Positions 1 through 8,337 of a DNA stretch of 64,000 nucleotides are shown in pieces. The notes beneath the pieces were generated by a model that had not been told where the DNA came from, searched no databases, and saw only the letters and a program-made list of their open reading frames with translations. The stretch's first letter is position 1, and every line of letters begins with the position of its first letter. Both the position numbers and the translations under genes were made by a program. Source of the DNA: Betaproteobacteria bacterium (GTDB lineage: Bacteria > Pseudomonadota > Gammaproteobacteria > Burkholderiales > JAEUOS01). The stretch covers positions 134,344-198,343 of the forward strand of contig JAQGMJ010000049.1 in the NCBI GenBank assembly GCA_028292405.1, read 5' to 3'.

Positions 1-675
1 TACACCCAGCCCGACAGCCTGAAGCCGGCCGCCGACAAATACAAGCTCACCGTGCAAAGCGCGCCGCTGTTCGCCCGCGGCGCTCCGCCGAAAGACCTGA
101 ACAACCCCAACCTGCTGACCAAGCTGTTCGGCGACGAGGCGGTGAAGAACAAGCGCAACACCGAGGCCGTCGAAGTCGCCCCCGGCATGATGGTCTCGGC
201 GCGGGTGGCTGAATACAAGCCGCAATCGGTGCGCCCCTTCGCCGAAGCGCAGGCCGGCATCACCGCCATGCTGACCCAGCGCGAGGCCCGGGCCCTGGCG
301 AAAAAAGACGGCGAAGCCAAGCTCAAGGCAGCCAAGGCCAGCCCTGATTTTGTCGGCTTCGGCGCCGCCAGGACCCTTTCGCGCGCCAAGCCCGAAGGCA
401 CTGGTCAGGACGGCATGAGAATGATCATGGGCGCGCCCAAGGACAAGCTGCCTGCCGTGGTCGGCGGCGAACTGGCCGAGGGCGGCTACGCGATCTACCG
501 CATCAACAAGGTGTCGCAGCCGGACAAGCCTGATCCCGCTCTGGCCGCCTCGCTCAAGACCACCCTGGAGCGCTCGCAGGCCGAGTCCGATTTCAACGCC
601 TATCTCGCGGCGCTGAAATTGACCGCGAAAATCGAACTGCACCCGGAAAACATCGAGAAAAAGCCCGCCAACTAA
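1..675 (+). CDS. ppiD: C-terminal part of PpiD/SurA-type peptidyl-prolyl isomerase (5' end outside window)
   Basis: The reading frame is open from the first base (YTQPDSLKPAADKYKL...) to TAA at 673-675, so only about the last 224 residues are present. The segment resembles the C-terminal region of PpiD-like periplasmic folding factors: a helical, Lys/Ala/Glu-rich stretch with the pattern AEYKPQSVRPFAEAQ around residues 72-86 of the fragment, where the protein family has its post-parvulin helical domain. PpiD is a membrane-anchored chaperone that helps newly exported proteins fold in the periplasm. The anchor and parvulin domain are not visible here, so the assignment rests on the tail alone. 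A strong terminator follows 15 bases after the stop. Confidence 0.7.
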   Translation, partial: YTQPDSLKPAADKYKLTVQSAPLFARGAPPKDLNNPNLLTKLFGDEAVKNKRNTEAVEVAPGMMVSARVAEYKPQSVRPFAEAQAGITAMLTQREARALAKKDGEAKLKAAKASPDFVGFGAARTLSRAKPEGTGQDGMRMIMGAPKDKLPAVVGGELAEGGYAIYRINKVSQPDKPDPALAASLKTTLERSQAESDFNAYLAALKLTAKIELHPENIEKKPAN

Positions 676-690
676 GCAGCACGCCGAAAT

Positions 691-716
691 AAAAGCCCCG
701 CTAGCGGGGCTTTTTT
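691..716 (+). terminator. Rho-independent terminator after ppiD
   Basis: A perfect stem AGCCCCGC/GCGGGGCT with a two-base loop is flanked by AAA on the left and a T6 run on the right. It ends ppiD transcription. The A-run makes it potentially active for mnmH on the other strand too. Confidence 0.9.
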
Positions 717-731
717 ATCTGATCGAATTCT

Positions 732-1832
732 TCAGGCCGAGGCCTCGGGCCGATGCGCGGCCGCCGCTGCCGTCTCCATCGCCTGCCGCGCCGCACGCTC
801 GAAAGCCGCCTCGTCGATGCCGTCGATGGCCACCGCCGGCGCTCCCTCGTAGCAACTGAAATTGCGCGCCATGCCGCGCAAGTAGGCCGGGTCGTAGTGC
901 TCGGTGAGCAGGCGGCCCACCAGCACGTCCCAATCCCCCGCATCGCTCAAGGCCTTCCACTCGGCCACGCGCGCGCGCCCATGCAGCGCGACCAGAATGT
1001 CGAGCTGCTGGTTCAGGCGCGCCGGGTCGGCGAGAAAGTGCGCATACTCTTCTTTCAGCAGCGCCACCCGCGCCGGGTCCGCCAGCTCGACGCGCAGGCA
1101 GGGCGCCGCGCGCATGCGCTGCATCAGCGCGTCCGGCACGTGCAGGCCACCCACCTTCTTGCTCTCGGCCTCGACAAACACCGGCGCTCCCGGCGCATAG
1201 CCCTGCATCGCATGCCAGAGGCGGCTTTCGAACAACTTTTGCGCAGGCTGCGGCTCGTCCGGCAAATGCCCCAGCACCGAGCCGCGGTGGCAGGCCAGCG
1301 CCTCCAAATCCAGCACCTGCACGCCGATACCTGCGAGGGTGCGCAACAAGCGGCTCTTGCCGCTGCCGGTGGGGCCGCAGACGATGCGCAGGTCGAGCTT
1401 GCCCGGCAGGTGCGCCAGCTGGTCGATCACATGGCGCCGATACGCCTTGTAGCCGCCAGACAATTGCGCCACCGGCCAGCCGACCCGGCTGAAAATCTCC
1501 ACCATGCTGCCCGAGCGCATGCCGCCGCGCCAGCAATAGATCAGCGGCCGCCAGCCCTTCGGCCGGTCGTGGAATTTCTCCTGCAGGTGGCGCGCGATGT
1601 TGATCGCCACCAGCGCCGCGCCGACCTTCTTCGCCTCGAAAGGCGAGGCCTGCATGTAGAGCGTGCCGACGCGCTCGCGCTCGGCGTCGCTCAGCACCGG
1701 CGCGGAGATCGCACCGGGCAGGTGGTCCTCGGCGTATTCCGCCGGGGCGCGCACGTCGATCACCTCATCGAACTCGCCGATTTGCGCTACAGTCGCCGTG
1801 TTATGTGGAAACAAGTTTGAAGGGCCTTGCAA
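732..1832 (-). CDS. mnmH: tRNA 2-selenouridine synthase MnmH (SelU)
   Basis: About 366 residues. The N-terminal rhodanese domain has the catalytic loop CWRGGMRSGS, which carries the cysteine that handles activated selenium. A P-loop (GPTGSGKS) follows in the second half. This two-domain order is diagnostic of MnmH/YbbB, which converts 2-thiouridine at the wobble position of some tRNAs to 2-selenouridine using selenophosphate. The partner selD lies immediately divergent and makes that selenophosphate. The start is uncertain: no ATG lies upstream of the conserved IDVRAP motif. TTG at 1832 shares its base with the selD ATG; a second TTG at 1814 gives an N-terminus closer in length to that of E. 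coli. Confidence 0.92.
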   Translation of the reverse strand: MQGPSNLFPHNTATVAQIGEFDEVIDVRAPAEYAEDHLPGAISAPVLSDAERERVGTLYMQASPFEAKKVGAALVAINIARHLQEKFHDRPKGWRPLIYCWRGGMRSGSMVEIFSRVGWPVAQLSGGYKAYRRHVIDQLAHLPGKLDLRIVCGPTGSGKSRLLRTLAGIGVQVLDLEALACHRGSVLGHLPDEPQPAQKLFESRLWHAMQGYAPGAPVFVEAESKKVGGLHVPDALMQRMRAAPCLRVELADPARVALLKEEYAHFLADPARLNQQLDILVALHGRARVAEWKALSDAGDWDVLVGRLLTEHYDPAYLRGMARNFSCYEGAPAVAIDGIDEAAFERAARQAMETAAAAAHRPEASA

Positions 1833-2887
1833 TGGATCAAATTAAAGCGCCGCTGCGCCTGACTTCGCTGGCGCACGGCGGCGGCTGCGGCTGCAAGATC
1901 GCGCCGGGCGTGCTGTCCGAGATTTTAAAGGCAACGCCCCTGCGCCTGCCGCCGAATGCACTGATGGTCGGCCGCGAAAACAGCGAAGACGCCGCAGTCT
2001 ACCGCCTGAACGACACCCAGGCGCTGATCGCCACCACCGATTTTTTCATGCCCATCGTCGACGACCCGTATGAATTCGGGCGCATCGCCGCGACGAACGC
2101 CATCTCCGACGTCTACGCCATGGGCGGCACCCCGATCATGGCCTTGGCCCTCTTGGGCATGCCGATCAGCCAGTTGCCGCTGGAGGTGATCCAGAAAATC
2201 ACCGCCGGCGGCGAATCCATCTGCGCCGAGGCGGGCATCCCGGTGGCCGGCGGCCACTCGATCGACACCGTCGAGCCGATCTACGGCCTGGTGGTGCTGG
2301 GACTGGTGCATCCGGACCGCGTCAAGCGCAACAATGCCGCAAAGGCGGGCGATTCGCTGATCCTCGGCAAGCCCCTGGGCGTAGGCATTCTCTCGGCCGC
2401 GCTGAAGCAGGAAAAGCTTTCCGGGGCCGGCTACCGCAAGATGCTCGAATACACCACCCAGCTCAACCGCCCCGGCATCGAACTGGGCGGCATGCCCGGC
2501 GTGCACGCGCTGACCGATGTCACCGGCTTCGGCCTGGCCGGCCACCTGCTGGAGCTATGCCGCGGCGCCGCCCTGACGGCGGAACTCAACTGGGGAGAGC
2601 TACCGTTCATCCCCGAAGCGGTGGAGTACGTGAAGCAGGGCATCTACACCGGTGCTTCCACCCGCAACTGGGCCGGTTACGGCCGCGAGGTGGCGCTGGG
2701 GCAGGGCATCGCCGAATGGCAGCAGCGCCTGCTGACCGACCCCCAAACCAGCGGCGGCCTGCTGGTCGCCTGTGACCCCGCGGTCGAAGGTCAAGTGCTG
2801 AATTTGTTTCATGGACAAGGCTTCGGCGGCGCGCGCAAAATCGGCAAAATGGTTGCCGGCGAGGCGCAGGTGCGTGTGGCTGCCTAG
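1832..2887 (+). CDS. selD: Selenide, water dikinase SelD
   Basis: 351 residues. It makes selenophosphate from selenide and ATP. The N-terminal Gly-rich loop reads HGGGCGCK. The catalytic position (Cys19, matching Cys17 of E. coli) is a TGC cysteine codon, not selenocysteine, and the essential Lys22 is present. The central part shows the AIRS-family ATP-binding motifs (DDPYEFGRIAATNAISDVYAMGG). The ATG at 1832 is chosen because its N-terminus matches the family; an upstream in-frame GTG at 1805 would lie inside mnmH. Selenium use is visible here only for tRNA modification through mnmH; no selAB or selenoprotein is in the window. Confidence 0.95.
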   Translation: MDQIKAPLRLTSLAHGGGCGCKIAPGVLSEILKATPLRLPPNALMVGRENSEDAAVYRLNDTQALIATTDFFMPIVDDPYEFGRIAATNAISDVYAMGGTPIMALALLGMPISQLPLEVIQKITAGGESICAEAGIPVAGGHSIDTVEPIYGLVVLGLVHPDRVKRNNAAKAGDSLILGKPLGVGILSAALKQEKLSGAGYRKMLEYTTQLNRPGIELGGMPGVHALTDVTGFGLAGHLLELCRGAALTAELNWGELPFIPEAVEYVKQGIYTGASTRNWAGYGREVALGQGIAEWQQRLLTDPQTSGGLLVACDPAVEGQVLNLFHGQGFGGARKIGKMVAGEAQVRVAA

Positions 2888-2922
2888 CTGCTCTCGATCG
2901 TGATGGCCACCGGGTTCCAAAT

Positions 2923-2956
2923 AAAAAACGCGTCCGGTGGGACGCGTTTTTTTTTT
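2923..2956 (+). terminator. Rho-independent terminator after selD
   Basis: Stem ACGCGTCC/GGACGCGT with a GGTG loop, preceded by A-run and followed by T9. It sits between selD and the small opposing ORF and can serve both. Confidence 0.9.
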
Positions 2957-2971
2957 GCGCGGGCGGCAGGG

Positions 2972-3154
2972 CTAGCGATTGCCCGATTCACCGCTTTCGG
3001 GAGTCGGCGCCGGGCCGCGATTGCCGCGCCGGTCCTTGGCGACGGGCACGGTGCTGATGCGACGTTCGACCAACTCTTCCTCCACCTCATAGACCGGCGG
3101 GGGAATGCTGTTCTCGTCCACAACGTCGGATTTTACGGGACTGGTTGCTGCCAT
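2972..3154 (-). CDS. Small hypothetical protein (60 aa)
   Basis: A 60-residue ORF beginning MAATSPVKSDVVDENS. It is hydrophilic and rich in Pro, Glu, Arg and Gly, with no signal peptide or membrane segment. I do not recognise a family. It lies convergent to selD behind the shared terminator and upstream of tesA in the same orientation, with a 93-base gap to the tesA stop. An in-frame upstream ATG at 3202 would add 16 residues. Support is moderate: the composition looks like a real intrinsically disordered protein, but high-GC DNA produces many spurious ORFs of this length. Confidence 0.45.
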   Translation of the reverse strand: MAATSPVKSDVVDENSIPPPVYEVEEELVERRISTVPVAKDRRGNRGPAPTPESGESGNR

Positions 3155-3247
3155 TTGGTCAAAAATCGTGAGAAAGGTCTTCCTAACCTGCAAAAATAAC
3201 ATAAAACCGCAATCTCCGCAGCACGTACGTCGTGCCCGAGGTACCGC

Positions 3248-3919
3248 TTATCGTTTCGGGAGGGCGCCCTTGAGCAGGGGTTCCAGCCCCGGCCAGACGT
3301 TGTTCAGGATGCGCGGGTGGGCCTGCGCCAGCGGGTGCAGGCCGTCGGCCTGGAACAATTCGGGTTTTTCGCCCACCCCCTCGAGCAGGAAGGGCGCCAG
3401 CGACACCTTGTGCTTGCGCGCCAGTTCGGGAAACAGGGCCTTGAACTTCTCGGTGTAATCGCGGCCATAGTTGGGCGGGATCTGCATGCCGATCAACAGC
3501 ACTTTGGCGCCGGCTCTCTGGGAGGCGAGAATCATGGACTCGAGATTGGCGCGGCTGTCGTCCAGCGAAAGGCCGCGCAAGCCGTCGTTGGACCCCAGCT
3601 CGATGATCACGATCACCGGCTTGATGTTCTTCAGCGCCACGCCGATGCGCGCCGCGCCGCCGGCGGTGGTGTCGCCGCTGATGCTGGCATTGGTGACGCT
3701 ATAATCAAAATGCTTTTCCTTGAGGCGCTGCTGCATCAGCGCCACCCAGCCCTGGCCGCGCTGCAAGCCGTACTCCGCGGAAAGGCTGTCCCCCACCACC
3801 AGGATCGCCGGCGCCGACGGGGCGCCGCTGGAAACTGTTGCGCAGGCGGCGAGCAACAAGCCCGCCGCCAAACGCAGGATGAAGGATTTTGTGGCTGAAA
3901 GTGTGTTCGAAAACATCAT
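3248..3919 (-). CDS. tesA: TesA-type SGNH arylesterase / acyl-CoA thioesterase, putative lipoprotein
   Basis: About 223 residues of the SGNH hydrolase family. Block I GDSLSAEYG carries the nucleophile Ser45. The oxyanion blocks (GGAARIG region and ELGSNDGLRG) and the C-terminal DGLHP Asp/His pair are present. Members hydrolyse acyl-CoA and esters in the periplasm. The N-terminus is a signal sequence whose h-region ends in LLLAAC, a lipobox-like site, so this copy may be lipid-anchored, unlike soluble E. coli TesA. Two adjacent ATGs (3919, 3916) are possible starts. Its 5' end overlaps the divergent ATPase gene by about 40 bases, an arrangement also known for tesA-ybbA. Confidence 0.88.
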   Translation of the reverse strand: MMFSNTLSATKSFILRLAAGLLLAACATVSSGAPSAPAILVVGDSLSAEYGLQRGQGWVALMQQRLKEKHFDYSVTNASISGDTTAGGAARIGVALKNIKPVIVIIELGSNDGLRGLSLDDSRANLESMILASQRAGAKVLLIGMQIPPNYGRDYTEKFKALFPELARKHKVSLAPFLLEGVGEKPELFQADGLHPLAQAHPRILNNVWPGLEPLLKGALPKR

Positions 3920-4601
3920 AGAAGTTTCTGCTTTGACCAAGTCCGTGCCGAATGGCGCGGAACCCCTGGTGATTCTGCACGAGATCGGCTTCGCCGTGCG
4001 GCCCGGCGAGTCGCTGGCCATTGTCGGCGCTTCCGGCTCCGGCAAGTCGACCCTGCTCGCGCTGCTCGCCGGGTTGGACACGCCCACGGCAGGGCAGGTT
4101 CATATCGCCGGCGAGGATTTGCATGCGCTCGATGAAGACGGCCGCGCCGCCCTGCGCGGGCGCCTGGCCGGCTTCGTGTTCCAGTCCTTCCAGCTGATGC
4201 CGCACCTGAACGCGCTGGAAAACGTCATGCTGCCGCTGGAACTCGCCGGCCGCAAGGACGCCGAAGCGGTCGCGCGCGAGACCCTCAAGCGCGTCGGCCT
4301 GGGGGAGCGCCTCAAGCACTACCCCAAGCACCTCTCCGGCGGCGAGCAGCAGCGCGTCGCCGTTGCCCGCGCCTTCGCGCCGCGCCCGAAAATATTGTTC
4401 GCCGACGAGCCCACCGGCAACCTCGACACCGTCACCGGCGCCACCATCATCGAGCTGCTGTTCGAACTCAACCGTGAACTCGGCACCACCCTTGTGCTGG
4501 TCACCCACGACGACAAGATCGCTTCGCGCTGCGGGCGTTTCATCCGCCTCGCCATGGGGCGCATCGAGGCCGATTCGGCGCGGCCGGAACTGGTGCTTTA
4601 G
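3879..4601 (+). CDS. ybbA: ABC transporter ATP-binding protein, YbbA/LolD-like
   Basis: 240 residues with Walker A (GASGSGKST), Q-loop (FVFQSFQLMP), signature LSGGEQQR, Walker B plus catalytic Glu (ILFADEPTGNLD) and H-loop (LVTHD). The signature, the EPTGNLD motif and the position next to tesA place it with the MacB/LolD/YbbA class of ATPases. In other proteobacteria YbbA is followed by a large permease, YbbP. Here no permease follows and 381 bases without a gene come next, so the ATPase is an orphan. The start ATG 3879 lies inside tesA; GTG codons at 3891 and 3903 are alternatives that reduce or remove most of the overlap. Confidence 0.87.
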   Translation: MKDFVAESVFENIIEVSALTKSVPNGAEPLVILHEIGFAVRPGESLAIVGASGSGKSTLLALLAGLDTPTAGQVHIAGEDLHALDEDGRAALRGRLAGFVFQSFQLMPHLNALENVMLPLELAGRKDAEAVARETLKRVGLGERLKHYPKHLSGGEQQRVAVARAFAPRPKILFADEPTGNLDTVTGATIIELLFELNRELGTTLVLVTHDDKIASRCGRFIRLAMGRIEADSARPELVL

Positions 4602-4982
4602 CGCGCCGGAAGCACGCTGCAAATCAACCACACTTGGTTGCTCGTTTCGCGTATCTTAGGTACCAGGATGCGCGGATTTGCGCGCGCGATGCTCTTTAAA
4701 TTCGCGACGTATTGTGATGCAGTCGCCGGCCGGTAAACGACCGCAGAAATACATGCACCGGCTGAAGATAAAGCCGTTCCACTGTCATCTCGCGAAAGCG
4801 GGAATGACAGTGGCGCTACGTCGGTCGCGGCACCAGGCGCATGTTTTCCCGAAAAACCTCGGGTTTTATCAGGTTCCGGCGGACAGCCAACACAGTTGTA
4901 GTGGATGGACGGGCGCGGCGGCAAGGACACGGCGCCGGAATTCTGAAAAAGCACCGTTGTTTACCGTGGTTTTGCGGGCAGT
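4602..4982. other. Intergenic stretch without a convincing gene
   Basis: 381 bases between the orphan ATPase and the convergent hydroxy-acid oxidase. It holds a weak five-base hairpin at 4624-4640 just after the ATPase, the palindromic repeat at 4779-4812, and near the right end a 23-base motif (4953-4975) that recurs upstream of guaA. The ORFs crossing it show no recognisable protein. Confidence 0.6.
4779..4812. repeat. Dispersed palindromic repeat (GTCAT...ATGAC type)
   Basis: Perfect 10-base arms CCACTGTCAT/ATGACAGTGG enclose CTCGCGAAAGCGGGA. The core resembles the widespread short dispersed repeat GTCATTCCCGCGAAAGCGGGAATGAC of many proteobacteria, here with a degraded left half. Only one copy was seen in this window. 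Confidence 0.6.
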
Positions 4983-6065
4983 TCAATAAAAGGACTGTTC
5001 TTCGAACGTCAGCAATGGAAAACTGCTGAACGCCCGCGGGTCGGTCACCACCGGCGCGGTGCGCAGGTAGGAGCGATTGAGCTCGCGCAAATGCTGCACG
5101 CCGAGCAGCCCCATGCAGGAGAGAATCTCGATCTCGAGAATCTCCAGCATGCGCACCAGTCCGGCCTGGCCGCCGGCAGCCAGCCCCACGCATTGCATGC
5201 GGCCGATGCCTACCATGTCGGCGCCGGCGGCAATCGCCTTGATCACGTCGGTGCCGCGATTGAAGCTGCCGTCGATCACGATCTTCGCCTTGCCCGCGAC
5301 CGCATCGACCACTTCGGGCAACATATCCATCGTGCCCATGCCGTGGTCGAGCTGGCGCCCGCCGTGGTTGGAGACGTAGACCACGTCGACGCCATGCTCC
5401 ACCGCCAGCTTTGCGTCTTCGGCGGTGGCAATGCCTTTGAGCATCAGCGGCGCGGCAAATTTCGAGCGAATGCGGTCGATGTCTTTCCAGTTCAGCGCCG
5501 CCTGGTGCTCGCGTCCCGGCACGTTGGCGCGGCGGATATTACGCTGCGCCAGGTCGCGTTCGCGCCGGCTGTAGTAGGCGGTATCCACCGTCAGGCACAG
5601 GCTGGTATAGCCGAGCGAGAGGGCGCGCGCCAGGATGTCGTCGACCCATGCCGGGTCGCCGTGCACATAGAGCTGGAAGCTGCGCATGCCCTCCGGCACG
5701 CCCTTGGCGACCGGCTCGGTGCCGGGCTCGCAGACGGAACTGAGCATCTGGATCACGCCGAATTCATGCGCGGCGCGCGCTGCCGTCACCGCGCCGTCGT
5801 CGGCGAAATGCTCCAGCCCGCCGACCGGGGCCAGGAACACCGGCAGGCGCGACTTCTGGCCGAGAAAGGTGGTGGAGGGGTCGACGTTGCTCACATCGCA
5901 CAGCACCCGGGGTCGAAAGGCGAGGGCGTCGAGCGCATGGCGGTTGCGCCGCAGCGTGGTCTCGGTCTCGGTGCCGCCGACGATGTAGTCCCAGTTGTTG
6001 TGGTTCAGGTTCTGCCGGGCTTTTTTGACCAGCTCGTGCATGGTCAGGAATTGAGGCGTGCTCAC
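4983..6065 (-). CDS. FMN-dependent alpha-hydroxy-acid oxidizing protein
   Basis: 360 residues of the (S)-2-hydroxy-acid oxidase / L-lactate dehydrogenase TIM-barrel family. The active-site block SNHGGRQLDHG contains the catalytic His and substrate-binding Arg. LMLKGI supplies the FMN-contacting Lys. The phosphate-binding loop reads DGSFNRGTDVIKAIAAGADMVGIGR. The enzyme should oxidise a 2-hydroxy acid to the 2-oxo acid; the exact substrate cannot be read from sequence. It lies downstream of two Bug-type binding-protein genes in the same orientation, so a link to uptake and oxidation of an organic acid is plausible but inferred. A hairpin separates it from the first Bug gene. Confidence 0.88.
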   Translation of the reverse strand: MSTPQFLTMHELVKKARQNLNHNNWDYIVGGTETETTLRRNRHALDALAFRPRVLCDVSNVDPSTTFLGQKSRLPVFLAPVGGLEHFADDGAVTAARAAHEFGVIQMLSSVCEPGTEPVAKGVPEGMRSFQLYVHGDPAWVDDILARALSLGYTSLCLTVDTAYYSRRERDLAQRNIRRANVPGREHQAALNWKDIDRIRSKFAAPLMLKGIATAEDAKLAVEHGVDVVYVSNHGGRQLDHGMGTMDMLPEVVDAVAGKAKIVIDGSFNRGTDVIKAIAAGADMVGIGRMQCVGLAAGGQAGLVRMLEILEIEILSCMGLLGVQHLRELNRSYLRTAPVVTDPRAFSSFPLLTFEEQSFY

Positions 6066-6082
6066 TGCTCTTTCTCCAAAAC

Positions 6083-6103
6083 GCGGCCGCCAATGGCGGC
6101 CGC
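6083..6103 (-). terminator. Hairpin between Bug gene and hydroxy-acid oxidase
   Basis: Stem GCGGCCGCC/GGCGGCCGC with an AAT loop, followed on the minus strand by GTTTTGG. A modest T-run makes it a possible partial terminator or processing site within the cluster. Confidence 0.5.
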
Positions 6104-6114
6104 TTGCGTAACGA

Positions 6115-7092
6115 TTACTGGATGGTGATGTTGTTCTTTTTCACGATGGCGGCGAAGCGGTCCTGCTCCTGGTGCAGCATCACCAGCATTTCAGCCGGCG
6201 AGTTGGCCATCTGGTCCAGGCCCAGCGGCAGGTAGCGGTCGTGGGTTTCGGTGGTCGCCACCGCCTTTCTCACTTCGGCGGAAAGTTTATCCGCGATCTC
6301 CCTGGGCATGCCGGCCGGGCCCATGTAGCCGATCCACGAGCCGATGTTGAAACTGGTAAGACCGGTGACTTCCGCGATCGTCGGTACATCGGGCATGGCG
6401 GCGGAACGCTTGGTGTACGAGACGCCGAAGGTCTTGAGCTTGCCGGCCTTCACGTGCGCCACCACCGAAGGCACGGTCTCGAAGGTGTAGTCCACCTGGC
6501 CGCCGATCAGGTCGGTAAGCGCGGGCACGCTGCCCTTATAGGGAATGTGGCGCGTCTGCACCTCGGCCAGCGAATTGAAGAATGCCGTGATCAGGTGCGC
6601 GGTGGCGCCGGTGCCGGAAGAGGCGAAGGTGTGCTTGTCCGGCTCGGCCTTGAGCTTGGCGATGAATTCACGGGCGTTGTTGGCCGGGAAGCTCGGGTAC
6701 GTGACCAGCGCGAACGGGTTCACCGCGACCACGCTCACCGGCGAAAGGTCGGTAAGCGGCGCGTAGGGCAATTTCTGCAGCGAAGGCGCGATCGACACCG
6801 GGCCGCTGGAAGCGGCCAGCAGGGTGTAGCCGTCAGGCTGCGCCTTGGCGACGATGTCGGTGCCGATCTGCCCGCCGGCGCCGGGCTTGTTGTCGACCAC
6901 GAAAGGCTGGCCCATGGTCTGCGACAGGCGGTCGGCGACGATGCGCGCGGCGATGTCGGTGGCCTGTCCCGGCGGCCAGGGCACGACGAGGCGGATCGGG
7001 CGGGAAGGGTAGGCCTGGGCGTGGACGGCGCCGGCGATGCAGGTGCCGGCCGAAGTTGCAATGAGGGCCAGCAGCAATTGCCTTGAGTTCAT
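6115..7092 (-). CDS. Bug/TctC-type tripartite tricarboxylate transporter substrate-binding protein (copy 1)
   Basis: 325 residues with a Sec signal peptide ending near AVHAQ, then the hallmark start [15 protein letters not shown] and the second family block [11 protein letters not shown] followed by QPDGYTLL. Bug proteins are periplasmic receptors that bind carboxylates and similar small molecules and work with TctA/TctB-type membrane subunits, none of which is in this window. The gene is a close paralogue of the next gene upstream (7220-8185), with long identical blocks, which indicates a tandem duplication. An 11-base box, TGGCACACTGC on the minus strand (7179-7189), also occurs upstream of the other copy. 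Confidence 0.93.
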   Translation of the reverse strand: MNSRQLLLALIATSAGTCIAGAVHAQAYPSRPIRLVVPWPPGQATDIAARIVADRLSQTMGQPFVVDNKPGAGGQIGTDIVAKAQPDGYTLLAASSGPVSIAPSLQKLPYAPLTDLSPVSVVAVNPFALVTYPSFPANNAREFIAKLKAEPDKHTFASSGTGATAHLITAFFNSLAEVQTRHIPYKGSVPALTDLIGGQVDYTFETVPSVVAHVKAGKLKTFGVSYTKRSAAMPDVPTIAEVTGLTSFNIGSWIGYMGPAGMPREIADKLSAEVRKAVATTETHDRYLPLGLDQMANSPAEMLVMLHQEQDRFAAIVKKNNITIQ

Positions 7093-7219
7093 TGTTTTGT
7101 CTCCTGATGTTCCTGAGGTTTGAGCAGGTTTTCCGCGCCCTTTGTTGTCCGGGCAAACGGTCTTGAATCGCGCGACGGGCAGTGTGCCACAGCGCGCGTG
7201 GGCAGACGGTAAATCCGCG

Positions 7220-8185
7220 CTATTCGATCCGGATGTTGTTCTTCTTGATGATGGCGGCGAAGCGGTCCTGCTCGCGCTTGAGCATCGCGCTCATCTCCGC
7301 CGGGGTTTGCGACACCTGCTCCATGCCCAGCGTCAGGTATTGGTCATGCGTGGTCTGGCTGGCCACCGCCTTCTTGATTTCGGCGGCGAGCTTGTCGGCG
7401 ATTTCCTTGGGCAGGCCGGCCGGGGCCATATAGCCCATCCACGAGCCGATGTCGAAGCCGGGCAGGTTGGCGGCTTCCGCAATCGTCGGCACGTCGGGCA
7501 TCGCGCTGGAACGCTTGCTGCTGGAGACGCCGAAGGTTTTCAGGCGGCCGTTCTTGATCTGCTGCACCACCGAGGGAATGGTCTCGAAGGTGTAGTCGAC
7601 CTGGCCGCCCATCAGGTCGGTCAGCGAAGGTACGCTGCCCTTGTAGGGAATGTGGCGCGCCTGCACCTCGGCCGAGGAGTTGAAGTACTCGACGATCAGA
7701 TGCGCGGTGGCGCCGGTGCCGGACGAAGAGAAGGTATGCACGCCCGGCTCCGCCTTCAGCTTGGCGACGAACTCGCGCGCGTTGTTCGCGGGGAAGGTGG
7801 GGAAGGTGACCAGGGCGAAGGGGTTCAGGGCCACCACGCTGATCGGGGAGAGGTCGGTGAGCGGCGCATAGGGCAGCTTTTGCAGCGAAGGCGCGATCGA
7901 CACCGGGCCGCTGGAAGCGGCCAGCAGGGTGTAGCCATCGGGCTGCGCCTTGGCGACGATGTCGGTACCGATCTGTCCGCCCGCGCCGGGCTTGTTGTCC
8001 ATCACGAAAGGCTGGCCCATGCTCTGCGACATGCGCTCGCCGACGATGCGCGCGGCGAGATCGGTGGCTTGTCCCGGCGGCCAGGGCACCACCACGCGGA
8101 TGGGGCGGGCGGGATAGGCCTGGGCCAATACGGCACTGCTGATGCACATGCCGATGCCAGCCAGCAGCCATTGAGTGAGCTTCAT
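7220..8185 (-). CDS. Bug/TctC-type substrate-binding protein (copy 2)
   Basis: 321 residues, same architecture as its neighbour: signal peptide ending SSAVLAQ, mature start [15 protein letters not shown], then [11 protein letters not shown]. The two proteins are nearly identical through the first lobe and differ mostly in the signal peptide, in the region around residue 170 and near the C-terminus. This pattern fits a duplication with possible divergence in ligand or expression. The two genes are 127 bases apart, enough for a separate promoter, and both leaders carry the TGGCACACTGC box (here 8251-8261). No transport membrane subunit is adjacent. Confidence 0.93.
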   Translation of the reverse strand: MKLTQWLLAGIGMCISSAVLAQAYPARPIRVVVPWPPGQATDLAARIVGERMSQSMGQPFVMDNKPGAGGQIGTDIVAKAQPDGYTLLAASSGPVSIAPSLQKLPYAPLTDLSPISVVALNPFALVTFPTFPANNAREFVAKLKAEPGVHTFSSSGTGATAHLIVEYFNSSAEVQARHIPYKGSVPSLTDLMGGQVDYTFETIPSVVQQIKNGRLKTFGVSSSKRSSAMPDVPTIAEAANLPGFDIGSWMGYMAPAGLPKEIADKLAAEIKKAVASQTTHDQYLTLGMEQVSQTPAEMSAMLKREQDRFAAIIKKNNIRIE

Positions 8186-8337
8186 GGGTTTGTCTCCAGT
8201 AATGATTATTTTGTCGCGCGGGCTTTGAGGTCTTTGCCCATGCGTGGCGCGCAGTGTGCCATATCGCGTCAGGCCGCGCCATGCCGGGCGGCACGGTTGC
8301 GGTGAGGCCGTCGAGGCGGGCCTATATACTAGGGCCG

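Noticed and set aside
1860..1900. SelD as a selenoprotein
   Set aside because: The catalytic position is TGC (Cys); no TGA is present in the conserved loop.
4779..4812. CRISPR or IS end
   Set aside because: Only one palindromic unit, no spacers, no transposase.
7170..8265. sigma-54 promoters for the Bug genes based on TGGCAC in the shared box
   Set aside because: The -12 TTGC element at the required distance is missing in both copies.
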